Source: an uncultured Verrucomicrobiota bacterium
GTDB lineage: Bacteria; Verrucomicrobiota; Verrucomicrobiia; Limisphaerales; UBA1319
Reading direction: 5' to 3'
Assembly (NCBI GenBank): GCA_903845125.1
Contig: CAIMWS010000071.1
Coordinates: forward strand, 1-40,900
DNA length: 40,900 nucleotides
Position numbers and translations under genes: made by a program. The notes beneath the pieces are model-generated. The model did no database searches. It was given only the letters and a program-made list of their open reading frames with translations, and was not told the origin of the DNA. This document shows positions 1 through 7,957 of the stretch, piece by piece. The number at the start of each line of letters is the position of its first letter. Position 1 is the stretch's first letter.

Positions 1-2
1 CG

Positions 3-503
3 GGCTGGGAAATTTCCAACCGGCTGACAGTTTTGCCTTATGGCATGCCGGGTGGTTTCCCCACGCTCACCAACTTGGGGCCTGAAAATCGAGGCAAGCA
101 GTTTTTTGTGGGGGGTCCCAGTAATGCGGTTTCCACCGCCTTCCAGACGATCATCCTGGCAGACTTGGCCCCGCTGATCGATGCCGGGCAGGTCAAGTAT
201 AAGCTCTCCGCCTATTTGGGCGGCATTAAAGGCCAGGAAGACCACGCCAAGGTGGAAGCGGTTTTCAAGAAGGCCGACGGGACTCCCACCGGCCAGATCA
301 GCATCGGCCCGGTCACCCTCACGGATCGGAATTACGACACGCAACTGCTGCTCCGCTCCACTACCGGCCTTTTGCCCCCAGGAACCCGCAAAGCCGAAGT
401 GCTGGTGATTGTTACCCGGGTCAACGGAACTTATAATGATGGATTGGTGGATTGCGTCTCGCTGATCTTGGTTCCCCAACAGCAGCGTTTTCCAGGGGAA
501 TAG
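3..503 (+). CDS. C-terminal part of a secreted-type beta-sandwich protein (5' end outside window)
   Basis: The frame is open from the first complete codon at base 3 to the TAG at 501-503, so about 166 residues of a longer protein are present; its true start lies to the left. The segment alternates short beta-strand-like stretches and ends with a strand of the type NGTYNDGLVDCVSLIL. That resembles the closing strands of the galactose-binding or FBA-like jelly-roll domains that end many exported proteins of Verrucomicrobia and Planctomycetes. No catalytic motif is visible and the ending has no PEP-CTERM tail. A role as a carbohydrate- or surface-binding module is an inference from fold impression only. 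The next gene starts 115 bases downstream on the same strand and also encodes an exported protein. The TTG at 33 is an internal codon, not a convincing start. Confidence 0.65.
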   Translation, partial: GWEISNRLTVLPYGMPGGFPTLTNLGPENRGKQFFVGGPSNAVSTAFQTIILADLAPLIDAGQVKYKLSAYLGGIKGQEDHAKVEAVFKKADGTPTGQISIGPVTLTDRNYDTQLLLRSTTGLLPPGTRKAEVLVIVTRVNGTYNDGLVDCVSLILVPQQQRFPGE

Positions 504-618
504 CGGCTTTGTGGTGGAAAGCACTTGGCGCGAGGGGGTGGATCGCGTTTTTTGAGTATTTGTTCGACAAGGTGGCGTGAAACTTGCTTTTGTAACTGGC
601 CTGTAACATTACTGAATT

Positions 619-2988
619 ATGAAATGGTTTGTAACGATAAAACAGTTGGGATTGATGCTCTGGCTGGTAGCCGGTTTGGGGGGGGCGGTGGTTTTCGGGC
701 AAAACACGGTCAAAATCAACGAGGTTTTGGCCCGGAACGTGAGTATTCGTGAGTTGAGCGGAAGTGCCCCGGATTGGATCGAATTTTATAACTCGGGCAC
801 CTCTGCGGTGAACCTCGCGGGCATGAGCATTACCACCATTACGAATAATATTCGCGCTTTCGTTTTTCCTGAAGGCACCAGCATTCCCGCCCAAGGCTAC
901 ACGATTTTGTATTTCGATGACCAAACTCCAGCCTCCGGTTGGAATACTGGTTTCGGTCTGAATGGCGGCGGCGACGCCCTATATTTTTATGATCGCTCAG
1001 GCGCGCTCGTGGACTCGGTGGTTTTTGGAATGCAGTTGGATGACAAATCCATTGGTCGCATTCCCTCGGGAGGGACAACTTGGGCGCTGTGCACCCCCAC
1101 TCGCCAGAGCGCTAATGCGGAAGCCAAAATCGGGACTGCCACGGCCTTGAAAATAAACGAGTGGATGGCGGATCCCGCCTCGGGGGCCGACTGGTTTGAG
1201 CTATACAATCCGCAGGCGGATCCGGTCGCCATTGGAGGGTTATTTTTGACTGACGATCTCGCCAAGCCAACCCAGTCGCGCATCCCTAATTTGAGTTTTA
1301 TTGGCACCGGCAGTGCAGCTTTTCAGAAATTTGTCGCGGACGGAACCCCGGAGCAGGGGGCCAATCATGTTTCGTTCAAGTTGTCGAAAAACGGTTCCTA
1401 CCTGGCGCTTTATTCAGGCGCCGGCATGATCGAGGGCCTGCATTTCGGCATCCAGTCCCTCGGGGTATCCCAAGGGCGGGTGCCTGATGGGGGTTCCTAT
1501 CCGGTGAGTTTCCCCAAATCATCGACGCCCGGCACCAGCAATTATCTGCCGCTGGAGAACGTGCTGATCAACGAAGTGTTGACCCATACGGATCCCCCCT
1601 TGGAGGATGCCATCGAGTTGTATAATCCCACCACCCAGGATATCCTCATTGGCGGGTGGTTCTTGAGCGACAGCCCCGCCAACTGGAAAAAATTCCGCAT
1701 TCCCGATGGGACATTGCTTTCGGCAAAGGGATACGTGGTTTTCTATGAAAACCAGTTTGGGAACACCAACTCAGCGACCGCTTTCCAACTCAATTCCTCG
1801 GAGGGAGACTCGGTTTATTTGTCCTCGGCGGATGCCTCGGGTAATTTATATGGATACCGCGGAGAGGCGCATCTGGACCCGGCTTTCAATGGCGTCAGTT
1901 TCGGGCGGTTGGCCACCAGTGTGACCGTGGATTATGTCCCGCTCACCCGACGCACGTTTGGCCAGGACAACCCGGCTACTGCGGAGCAATTCCGAACCGG
2001 AAAAGGAGCGTCCAATGCCCCGCCGATCATCGGGCCGCTGGTCATCAACGAGGTGATGTATGATCCCGCCCCGCTGGCTGGAACCTCTACGGACAATACG
2101 CTGGACGAATATATCGAGTTGATGAATATCGCCTCCACCAACGTGCCGCTATACAACGTGCTGGAACCCACCAATACCTGGCGCATTCGGGCCGCCGTGG
2201 ATTTTAACTTTTCCCAAAATGTCAGCCTGCCGCCGGGGGGCTATCTGCTGGTGGTGGGTTTCGATCCAGGAGCTGATGCCAAACAATTATCATCCTTCCG
2301 CACCCGGTTCAACGTGAGCGAGGGCACTCCCATCTACGGGCCATACACCGGCAAATTAAGTAACAATGGGGAATCAATCAAATTGGAAGCTCCCGATCTG
2401 ACGCAGGGTATATTGCACAACAATACCGGCCTGATTCCGTATGTGACGGTGGATAAAATCGAATACCTCGATGCCAGCCCTTGGCCCACTTCTGCCAAAG
2501 CCTCTGGCTATTCGCTGCAACGCAAGGATGCTTTCCTCTACGGAAACGAACCCACCAATTGGGTGGCGGCCTTACCCTCCGCCGGACGCCGGAACAACGG
2601 CGCCAAAGTGGACCATGATGGAGACAGCCTGCCCGACGATTGGGAATTACTCTATGGGCTGGATCCTTTCAATCCGGCTGATGCGGCCTTGGATTCTGAT
2701 GGCGACGGATTTTCCAATTACCAGGAATTGCTGCTCGGAACCAATCCGCGCGATCCTCAAAGCGCCTACAAGATAGAATCCGCCAGCTTGGATTCGGGAA
2801 ACGTCTGGCTGCAATTCTATTCCGTTCCCGGTAAAGGATGTTCACTGCTTTACCAGGATACTTTATCCCAAACATCGTGGAACGTTTTGACTAACTTCCC
2901 GCCCACCAGTGCCAAAGCGAAAATCGATGTTTATGACCCCATTCTCAAGGCCAATCAAACCCGGTTTTATCGCTTGCGGTTGGAGTAG
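619..2988 (+). CDS. Secreted multi-lamin-tail-domain protein with Ca-binding-type C-terminal repeat
   Basis: 789 residues. Residues 1-28 form a signal peptide with a hydrophobic core and likely cleavage after VFG. Four lamin-tail (LTD) units follow, each opening with a strand like VKINEV, LKINEW, VLINEV or LVINEV and a nearby D-W-[IF]-E-[FL]-Y-N type motif. They start near residues 30, 177, 314 and 474. Residues 664-715 hold two Asp-rich segments, DHDGDSLPDDWE and DSDGDGFSNYQE, of the thrombospondin-type-3/EF-hand-like calcium kind. The last 70 residues form a beta domain ending in FYRLRLE, a common terminus in exported verrucomicrobial proteins. LTDs are adhesion or scaffold modules; no enzyme domain is seen. 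The ATG at 619 is chosen because the signal peptide begins there; no Shine-Dalgarno is visible. The protein is a smaller relative in layout of the CotH/LTD giant at 25292-31012. Confidence 0.88.
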   Translation: MKWFVTIKQLGLMLWLVAGLGGAVVFGQNTVKINEVLARNVSIRELSGSAPDWIEFYNSGTSAVNLAGMSITTITNNIRAFVFPEGTSIPAQGYTILYFDDQTPASGWNTGFGLNGGGDALYFYDRSGALVDSVVFGMQLDDKSIGRIPSGGTTWALCTPTRQSANAEAKIGTATALKINEWMADPASGADWFELYNPQADPVAIGGLFLTDDLAKPTQSRIPNLSFIGTGSAAFQKFVADGTPEQGANHVSFKLSKNGSYLALYSGAGMIEGLHFGIQSLGVSQGRVPDGGSYPVSFPKSSTPGTSNYLPLENVLINEVLTHTDPPLEDAIELYNPTTQDILIGGWFLSDSPANWKKFRIPDGTLLSAKGYVVFYENQFGNTNSATAFQLNSSEGDSVYLSSADASGNLYGYRGEAHLDPAFNGVSFGRLATSVTVDYVPLTRRTFGQDNPATAEQFRTGKGASNAPPIIGPLVINEVMYDPAPLAGTSTDNTLDEYIELMNIASTNVPLYNVLEPTNTWRIRAAVDFNFSQNVSLPPGGYLLVVGFDPGADAKQLSSFRTRFNVSEGTPIYGPYTGKLSNNGESIKLEAPDLTQGILHNNTGLIPYVTVDKIEYLDASPWPTSAKASGYSLQRKDAFLYGNEPTNWVAALPSAGRRNNGAKVDHDGDSLPDDWELLYGLDPFNPADAALDSDGDGFSNYQELLLGTNPRDPQSAYKIESASLDSGNVWLQFYSVPGKGCSLLYQDTLSQTSWNVLTNFPPTSAKAKIDVYDPILKANQTRFYRLRLE

Positions 2989-3149
2989 GGGGGGAGCTCC
3001 AACGGTTGGCCGCCAAACCGGTAACTAGGGATTTTCACGTCGAAATCCAAGCCATGTCCGCCCATGCAAGTCCCGACCGGTTCAGCGATGGCCGTAGTTT
3101 TCTGGCGGCCATCCGCCTTGTATCCGTGGTGATATGCTCCTGAAATCGC

Positions 3150-4595
3150 TTATTTGAGCAATTTCCGGCACGCGGTCTGGAGTTGGGCCAGCGTGCGCTC
3201 GGATTTGGCTTCCACGTAGCAGCGGATCAGCGGTTCCGTGCCGCTTGCCCGGAAAGCGACCCATTGGTCATCGGCCAGCAAATACTTGAAGCCATCGAGC
3301 GTGATGAATTTTTCCACCGGGTAGGACCCGATCTTTTCCAAACCGCTGCCCAATTTTTTCAGGATGGCATCCTTGCGGTCCGGTTGGACCGGCAGGTTGA
3401 TGCGTGCGGTCAGGAACGTCCCACTCTGCTTTTCCAGCGTGCGGAGAACCTGTTTCAAAGAGGTGCCTTCGGTGGCCACCAACTCAGCCATGAGCAGGCA
3501 GGCCAGAATGCCATCTTTTTCGGGCACGTGGCCTTTGACGCTGAGTCCGCCTGATTCCTCGCCGCCCACAATGACCGGCTCGGTTTCCATCAGCGCGCCG
3601 ATGTATTTGAAACCAACCGGGGTTTCCCGCACCGGCACCCCCAGCAGTTTGGCCACCGCATCCACTTGATGGCTGGTGGGAACCGTTCGCACCACCGATC
3701 CCGTCCACCCCCGGTTCTTTTTCAGATGGTAAAGCGCCAGGACCAGGATTTGGTTGGGCGTCAGCCAGGTGCCATCCTGGTCCACAATGCCGAAGCGGTC
3801 CGCATCGCCATCCAAGCCGAGGCCGATCTGGGCCTGTCCGGATAGGATGAACTGCCGGACTTGTTCCATGCCTTCCTCGCTCGGTTCAGGATGATGCCCG
3901 CCGAATAGCGGGTTCAATTCGTTGTGAAAAACCGTGGTTTTCGCACCCGCCTCCTCCATCAAGGTGTCCAGGTAACCCCGGCCGGTGCCATACATGATTT
4001 CCACGGCCACCTTGAGTTTGGCTTTCCGGATCGTGTCGAGGTTGACCAGCTTGCGGATTTTTTGGAAATAAGCCGGCTGCGGATCGAAAGTTTTGCATTG
4101 GAACGTGCCCGCCGGCTGCGCTTTGAAAGCCCATTTCTTATCGATGAGGGCGGCGATATTCGCTTCGATTTGCTTGGTTACTTCCGGGTGCGCCGGGGCC
4201 CCATTGCTGGTGGAAAATTTCAGGCCCTGATAGGCCGCCGGATTGTGGCTGGCGGTCATATTGATGCCGCCGATGGCCTTTCGCGTGCGGATGGTGTGGG
4301 AGATCACCGGGGTGGGGGTGTCCCGGTTGCAGAGCAGCGGTTGCAGACCGTTGCTCACCAGCACCTCCGCCACCGCCAGGCAAAAATCCTGGCCGAGAAA
4401 ACGGGTGTCGTGACCCATGATCACCAAAGGCTGGCGCCCATGGATGGCGGATTTGGGATCCGCCAGAGACTGCTTCAGGTAATCAGCCACACCTTGGGCC
4501 GCCAGGCGGGCGTTGGCAAACGTGAAATCGTGCGCGATCAAGCCGCGCCAGCCCGAGGTGCCGAATTTTATTGGTGATTCAATTTTGGTTTCCAA
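3150..4595 (-). CDS. Phosphoglucomutase/phosphomannomutase family (alpha-D-phosphohexomutase)
   Basis: 481 residues, the usual length for the family. It interconverts hexose-1- and hexose-6-phosphates in the cytoplasm through an active-site phosphoserine. All four signatures are present: the phosphoserine loop TASHNP (Ser116), the Mg-binding DGDADR (262-267), the sugar-specificity loop GGEESGG (344-350) and the phosphate-binding RASGTEP (449-455). The sugar preference (glucose, mannose or glucosamine) cannot be set from sequence alone. The start is TTG at 4595: an in-frame TGA lies directly upstream, and AAGGAG sits 7 bases before the TTG. The first 28 bases overlap the 3' end of nuoA, so translation is probably coupled to it. 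It is the last gene of the minus-strand run, facing the lamin-tail gene across a 161-base convergent gap. Confidence 0.95.
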   Translation of the reverse strand: METKIESPIKFGTSGWRGLIAHDFTFANARLAAQGVADYLKQSLADPKSAIHGRQPLVIMGHDTRFLGQDFCLAVAEVLVSNGLQPLLCNRDTPTPVISHTIRTRKAIGGINMTASHNPAAYQGLKFSTSNGAPAHPEVTKQIEANIAALIDKKWAFKAQPAGTFQCKTFDPQPAYFQKIRKLVNLDTIRKAKLKVAVEIMYGTGRGYLDTLMEEAGAKTTVFHNELNPLFGGHHPEPSEEGMEQVRQFILSGQAQIGLGLDGDADRFGIVDQDGTWLTPNQILVLALYHLKKNRGWTGSVVRTVPTSHQVDAVAKLLGVPVRETPVGFKYIGALMETEPVIVGGEESGGLSVKGHVPEKDGILACLLMAELVATEGTSLKQVLRTLEKQSGTFLTARINLPVQPDRKDAILKKLGSGLEKIGSYPVEKFITLDGFKYLLADDQWVAFRASGTEPLIRCYVEAKSERTLAQLQTACRKLLK

Positions 4596-4969
4596 TCAAG
4601 TGCTCCTTTCTTGAGTGCGTAGAGGTAACCCACAAATAAGATTCCGATAAAAGATAACATGGATCCCAAGATCAGGTTGGCGTCCGTCTTGAGCATTTCC
4701 CGGTAAACGGCCGCCCACGGATACATGAACACCACCTCGATATCGAACAGGATGAACAGCATGGCCACCAGGTAGAATTTAACCGAAAAACGAAGGCTGC
4801 CTTCACCCAGCGGCAGCATGCCGCATTCATAGGCGGTATCTTTGATGGGTGGCCGCTTGCCCACCTTGCCCACCAAGGTGGAAAAAATCAACATGCCGGC
4901 AATCAAGCTGGCTGCCACCACCAGCAGCATCAGTACCGGCACGTATTGGAGCATCTGGTCTTCAGCCAT
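4568..4969 (-). CDS. nuoA: NADH-quinone oxidoreductase subunit A
   Basis: 133 residues, typical of NuoA/ND3, a small membrane subunit of respiratory complex I at the base of the peripheral arm near the quinone site. Three transmembrane helices are visible at about 10-35, 62-84 and 98-118. The loop between helices 1 and 2 carries the family-typical YECG (47-50), and helix 2 has FSVKFYLVAMLFILFD followed by IEVVFMYPWA, including the conserved acidic residues Asp76 and Glu78. No other nuo gene lies on either side: upstream is a secreted protein gene, downstream a phosphohexomutase that it overlaps by 28 bases. The remaining complex I genes must be elsewhere. The identity is secure; the isolated position is the odd point. 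Confidence 0.95.
   Translation of the reverse strand: MAEDQMLQYVPVLMLLVVAASLIAGMLIFSTLVGKVGKRPPIKDTAYECGMLPLGEGSLRFSVKFYLVAMLFILFDIEVVFMYPWAAVYREMLKTDANLILGSMLSFIGILFVGYLYALKKGALDWKPKLNHQ
4603..4608 (-). promoter_or_regulatory. Shine-Dalgarno site setting a TTG start for the phosphohexomutase
   Basis: AAGGAG on the minus strand, 7 bases upstream of the TTG at 4595. It lies inside the end of nuoA. It decides the start because an in-frame stop (TGA, 4598-4596) excludes anything further upstream. Confidence 0.75.
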
Positions 4970-4975
4970 GTCTCG

Positions 4976-5004
4976 AACCTATCGCTTCAGAGCGGATTTG
5001 ACAA
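4976..5004 (-). promoter_or_regulatory. Candidate sigma70-type promoter for nuoA
   Basis: On the minus strand TTGTCA (5004-4999) is followed by a 17-base spacer and TAGGTT (4981-4976). The -10 keeps the three most conserved positions (T, A, final T). It ends 6 bases before the nuoA ATG, so a transcript from it would have almost no leader. Prediction by eye only. Confidence 0.4.
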
Positions 5005-5134
5005 GGCGCGGTTGCAGGGATTCGCGACGGACGGGTCCATTCACCGGAGAACCGGCGGCTTTGTGCTGAAAAAGCAATGCGTGAAAATTTGATGATGGCT
5101 TGGGGTTGCGGCGGACTCCGTGTTGGCCGCAATC

Positions 5135-6244
5135 TTACGGGGCGTACATGGCGCAGGCGGCTTTTTGGAAGGTGGCCCCCGGCGGTGGCAGGGTGCGGAT
5201 GGCCGCATCGTAGTTGGCGATGTATTGCCACCAGTTGTTATAAAATCCGCCAGTAGCGCCGGGGCTGTGGGGCAGGTGGGCCATCCACCATAAATGGTGT
5301 TGGGTGATCCCTGCCCATCCTCCGCTTTGGGCATTCAACTGTTTTTTTCGCCGGGGCAGGTCGGGATAGGTCAGCCAATCGTCGGCAAAGGTCCATACCG
5401 GGTTGGTTTGGCTCCAATCATAATCGCTCCGGGAGTTGGGCGCATAGTGCACGCTGCCCACTTCCGATGCCCCCGGGAAATCCTTGTCCACGCGGGTGAA
5501 CTGGTTCCACACGTTGGTGCCGTTGCGTCGATGATCCCACGTGCCTTGGCCCACCGTGAGCGATAACACGCTCTCGATGCGATGCGCATAGCTTTCCAGC
5601 ATCTCTCCTTCGCCCCGTTCATAGTTCCAACCCATAATCCAGATGGTGCGCTCGCCACCGGGGATGTCATAAGGGCGGTAGAACCAGGGATTATCTGTCT
5701 GATAGGGGATTACATCGCCCGGGATTTTCCAATGCAACTCATCCCACTGCATGTAAGGCGCGCCCCACAGCCAGATTTCAGAAATGTTGCCGGCCTTGAT
5801 GCGGGCTGGGAGATCGAACTTCTTGAACAGCCATTGGAAGCTGGTCATGCCGGGGTTGGCCTGTTTCCGATCTTTTTCCCACATGTTCAGGAAGCCTTCC
5901 TCGGTGTAGGTGAAGTCATTCCGAAACGTGGTGAAGCCATCGTAATCGATTTTTTCGGTCACGTGGTAATCCACAAAACCATGGCTTGCCACCCGGATGT
6001 CCTGCACCATTTTTGTGGTGAGTTGCCAGGGATCGGACCATTTCATGTATTCGTGCAACCGCTGATGGTTGCGCGTTTTGAGCACGGGATCGAAGTTGAT
6101 CACGAGGACATTGACGGTAATCGCGTTGGTGTCCAACAGGCTCGTGCCCTTGAGCGCGCCGGCGAAGCCTTGATGGGCCGCCATCAAAATCAGTATGGCC
6201 AGGCAGCGGGATGCCTTGCTGGCGGTTTGAAAAGTGATCTTCAT
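5135..6244 (-). CDS. Trp-rich secreted protein of unknown function
   Basis: 369 residues from the ATG at 6244; an upstream in-frame extension to 6307 exists, but the signal peptide (MKITFQ..., hydrophobic core LAILILMAA, likely cleavage after GFAGA) begins at 6244. The mature part is unusually rich in tryptophan and tyrosine, with stretches such as EIWLWGAPYMQWDELHW, TIWIMGWNYE and HHLWWMAHLP, as in carbohydrate-handling or beta-rich extracellular proteins. I recognise no named domain. It is the third gene of a run on this strand (glycosidase-like 7958-10378, DUF5107 6295-7950), with 50 bases between it and the DUF5107 stop. A role in sugar or polymer processing outside the cytoplasm is inferred from that context. 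His and Asp residues are plentiful but form no motif I can name, so enzyme or binding protein remain equally possible. Confidence 0.75.
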   Translation of the reverse strand: MKITFQTASKASRCLAILILMAAHQGFAGALKGTSLLDTNAITVNVLVINFDPVLKTRNHQRLHEYMKWSDPWQLTTKMVQDIRVASHGFVDYHVTEKIDYDGFTTFRNDFTYTEEGFLNMWEKDRKQANPGMTSFQWLFKKFDLPARIKAGNISEIWLWGAPYMQWDELHWKIPGDVIPYQTDNPWFYRPYDIPGGERTIWIMGWNYERGEGEMLESYAHRIESVLSLTVGQGTWDHRRNGTNVWNQFTRVDKDFPGASEVGSVHYAPNSRSDYDWSQTNPVWTFADDWLTYPDLPRRKKQLNAQSGGWAGITQHHLWWMAHLPHSPGATGGFYNNWWQYIANYDAAIRTLPPPGATFQKAACAMYAP

Positions 6245-6294
6245 CGGTTTTGGGGATGTTCGCCGTGGTTGATAAAAATGGGATGTCTGGGAAA

Positions 6295-7950
6295 TTAATC
6301 TGCCCAATAAGCTCCGAAGGTGGCCAGGTTGTCTTCGTTCAGGAAATCGGGGGGGACCGCCTCCGGTTCACCCAGGGCGGCTTTGGCCTGGCGCCAAAGC
6401 TCGCTGCGCACGTAGCGCTGATGTTCACGGGGCCAGTCATTCCGGGTGAGCAGGCGCAAGGTTTCAGCCGGATTTCCGGAAGTCAGTGCCAGGTGGGCGC
6501 GGCGTTCGGTGACCCAACGATGATCCGGGGCCCGGGCCAGCAATGGCGCCCGCCTGTCCGCCTGGCCGAGCGCGGCGTATAGCTCGTCCAGTTCCGCCAC
6601 CGCCACCGGATCATCCAGCGGACCCGCTTCAAGGTGGGGCAAGGCGCCTTGGGGATCGTGGAGGCCTTTCCAAAGGATCAGGCCGGCTACGCGGCGAGTC
6701 TCCGGACGCGGGCGGTCAGCCACCAGCGGCAGGGCTTCCTGGGGCCGCCCGCGGGATGCGAGCCAGAGCGCCAGCGGTTCGGCCGCATCGGAATTGCCCC
6801 GGTCCAAATCAGCCCGCAGCGCATTTTCCAGCTCCAGGCCTGGGGGGACTGTGGATTGGGGCAGCGGTCCCGCCCCGGCGGAAAATTGTTCCCAATCCCG
6901 CTGCCAGGGCGAGTGCCCCCAGCCCAGCCAGGGATCGGTCATGGGGGGCAGGTTGAGCCGGGGCCATTCCACTGAATCACAGGCCGCACGCAAGTGCACG
7001 GGAATCCAATATTCCTCGTAGGCGCGCTCCGCGCCGCTGGGGAAAAGCGGCTTCTCGCTTTGGTCCTGCAGCGGGCCGCTTTCAATCTCCACATAGGACT
7101 GGCCGCCAGCGGTGGTAGCCTGCCCCCAGGTACGGTGTTTTCCATAGCCGTAGGTCCACAGTTTTTTGCCGGGCAACTGCCCGCTTTCCGCCAGGTGCAT
7201 CAAGCCCAATCCCAGGTTGTGGTGGAAGGCGCCAAAGAGGGGCGATCCACCCGGTTTCCAGAAATAGGCGGTCATCTGGTGGACATTGCGGTCCCAATTC
7301 AATCCCTCGCCCGGCCAGTCTGCTTCCACCACGCGGTGGTCGTGCACGAGGACCCGGTGTGGGGGATGCACAAATTCGGTGCATTCCGTCGAGCGCAGGG
7401 CGCAGATGGTCCACATCATCCAGGGATGATCCAGCCTGGTGCGATTGCGCAGGCGCGTACGCTGGATCAGGATGGGCTGTCCCGCCGCCAAGCCGATTTC
7501 CACCACCCACTCCAACCCGGTGCGGGCTTCACGTTCACCCACCCGGATGAAACCGTAATCCTCCGTCTGCCCGGTGGCGCAGCCAACCGTGGCGATGGAG
7601 GTGGGGGAGTGGGCGATGGGGAAGTTAAACTCAATGCCACCCGAGATGAAGCCCCAGATCGGCAGGATCCGCACGGGTTTCACCACGGGATTGCTGAACA
7701 GGATTTCCTGGCCGATGCGTTTGTCGAACAAGCTGTAAACGCGCCCACCCAACTCCGGGGCCACCGTTACCCGCAAATGCTCGTTTTCCAAGGCGACCAT
7801 CCGGAAGGGGCGAGCCACCGGCTCGCTGGCGGTATCCCCGTAGCTGGCGTAAGGGAATAGGTGCTCGCGGTGGTAGATCAGGGGCAGGCGGGTCAGCGGC
7901 ACCGGCCGGTAATAGGGCAGGGTGCGGGTGGTTTCCTGGATTTGGATCAT
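6295..7950 (-). CDS. DUF5107-type protein with helical-repeat C-terminus
   Basis: 551 residues from the ATG at 7950; a 15-residue in-frame extension would run into the upstream gene and is less likely. Residues about 35-330 form a beta-sandwich of the galactose-mutarotase-like kind described as DUF5107, with ENEHLRVTVAPELGGRVYSL near the start and later GFISGGIEFNFP. From about residue 390 to the end the sequence is Ala/Leu/Arg-rich and helical, of TPR-like character (repeats such as EALPLVADRP, LDELYAALGQADRRAPLLAR). There is no signal peptide, so the protein is probably cytoplasmic. DUF5107 proteins commonly sit in carbohydrate clusters; here the start is 7 bases after the stop of a glycosidase-like gene, which suggests coupled translation. 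The reaction is not known to me; processing of a glycosidase product is an inference. Confidence 0.85.
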   Translation of the reverse strand: MIQIQETTRTLPYYRPVPLTRLPLIYHREHLFPYASYGDTASEPVARPFRMVALENEHLRVTVAPELGGRVYSLFDKRIGQEILFSNPVVKPVRILPIWGFISGGIEFNFPIAHSPTSIATVGCATGQTEDYGFIRVGEREARTGLEWVVEIGLAAGQPILIQRTRLRNRTRLDHPWMMWTICALRSTECTEFVHPPHRVLVHDHRVVEADWPGEGLNWDRNVHQMTAYFWKPGGSPLFGAFHHNLGLGLMHLAESGQLPGKKLWTYGYGKHRTWGQATTAGGQSYVEIESGPLQDQSEKPLFPSGAERAYEEYWIPVHLRAACDSVEWPRLNLPPMTDPWLGWGHSPWQRDWEQFSAGAGPLPQSTVPPGLELENALRADLDRGNSDAAEPLALWLASRGRPQEALPLVADRPRPETRRVAGLILWKGLHDPQGALPHLEAGPLDDPVAVAELDELYAALGQADRRAPLLARAPDHRWVTERRAHLALTSGNPAETLRLLTRNDWPREHQRYVRSELWRQAKAALGEPEAVPPDFLNEDNLATFGAYWAD

Positions 7951-7957
7951 GGCGGGA

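Noticed and set aside
3087-3113. 8-base-pair inverted repeat GATGGCCG / CGGCCATC between convergent genes
   Set aside because: The loop is 11 bases and neither side has a T-run; it may stop transcription weakly, but I cannot support a terminator call.
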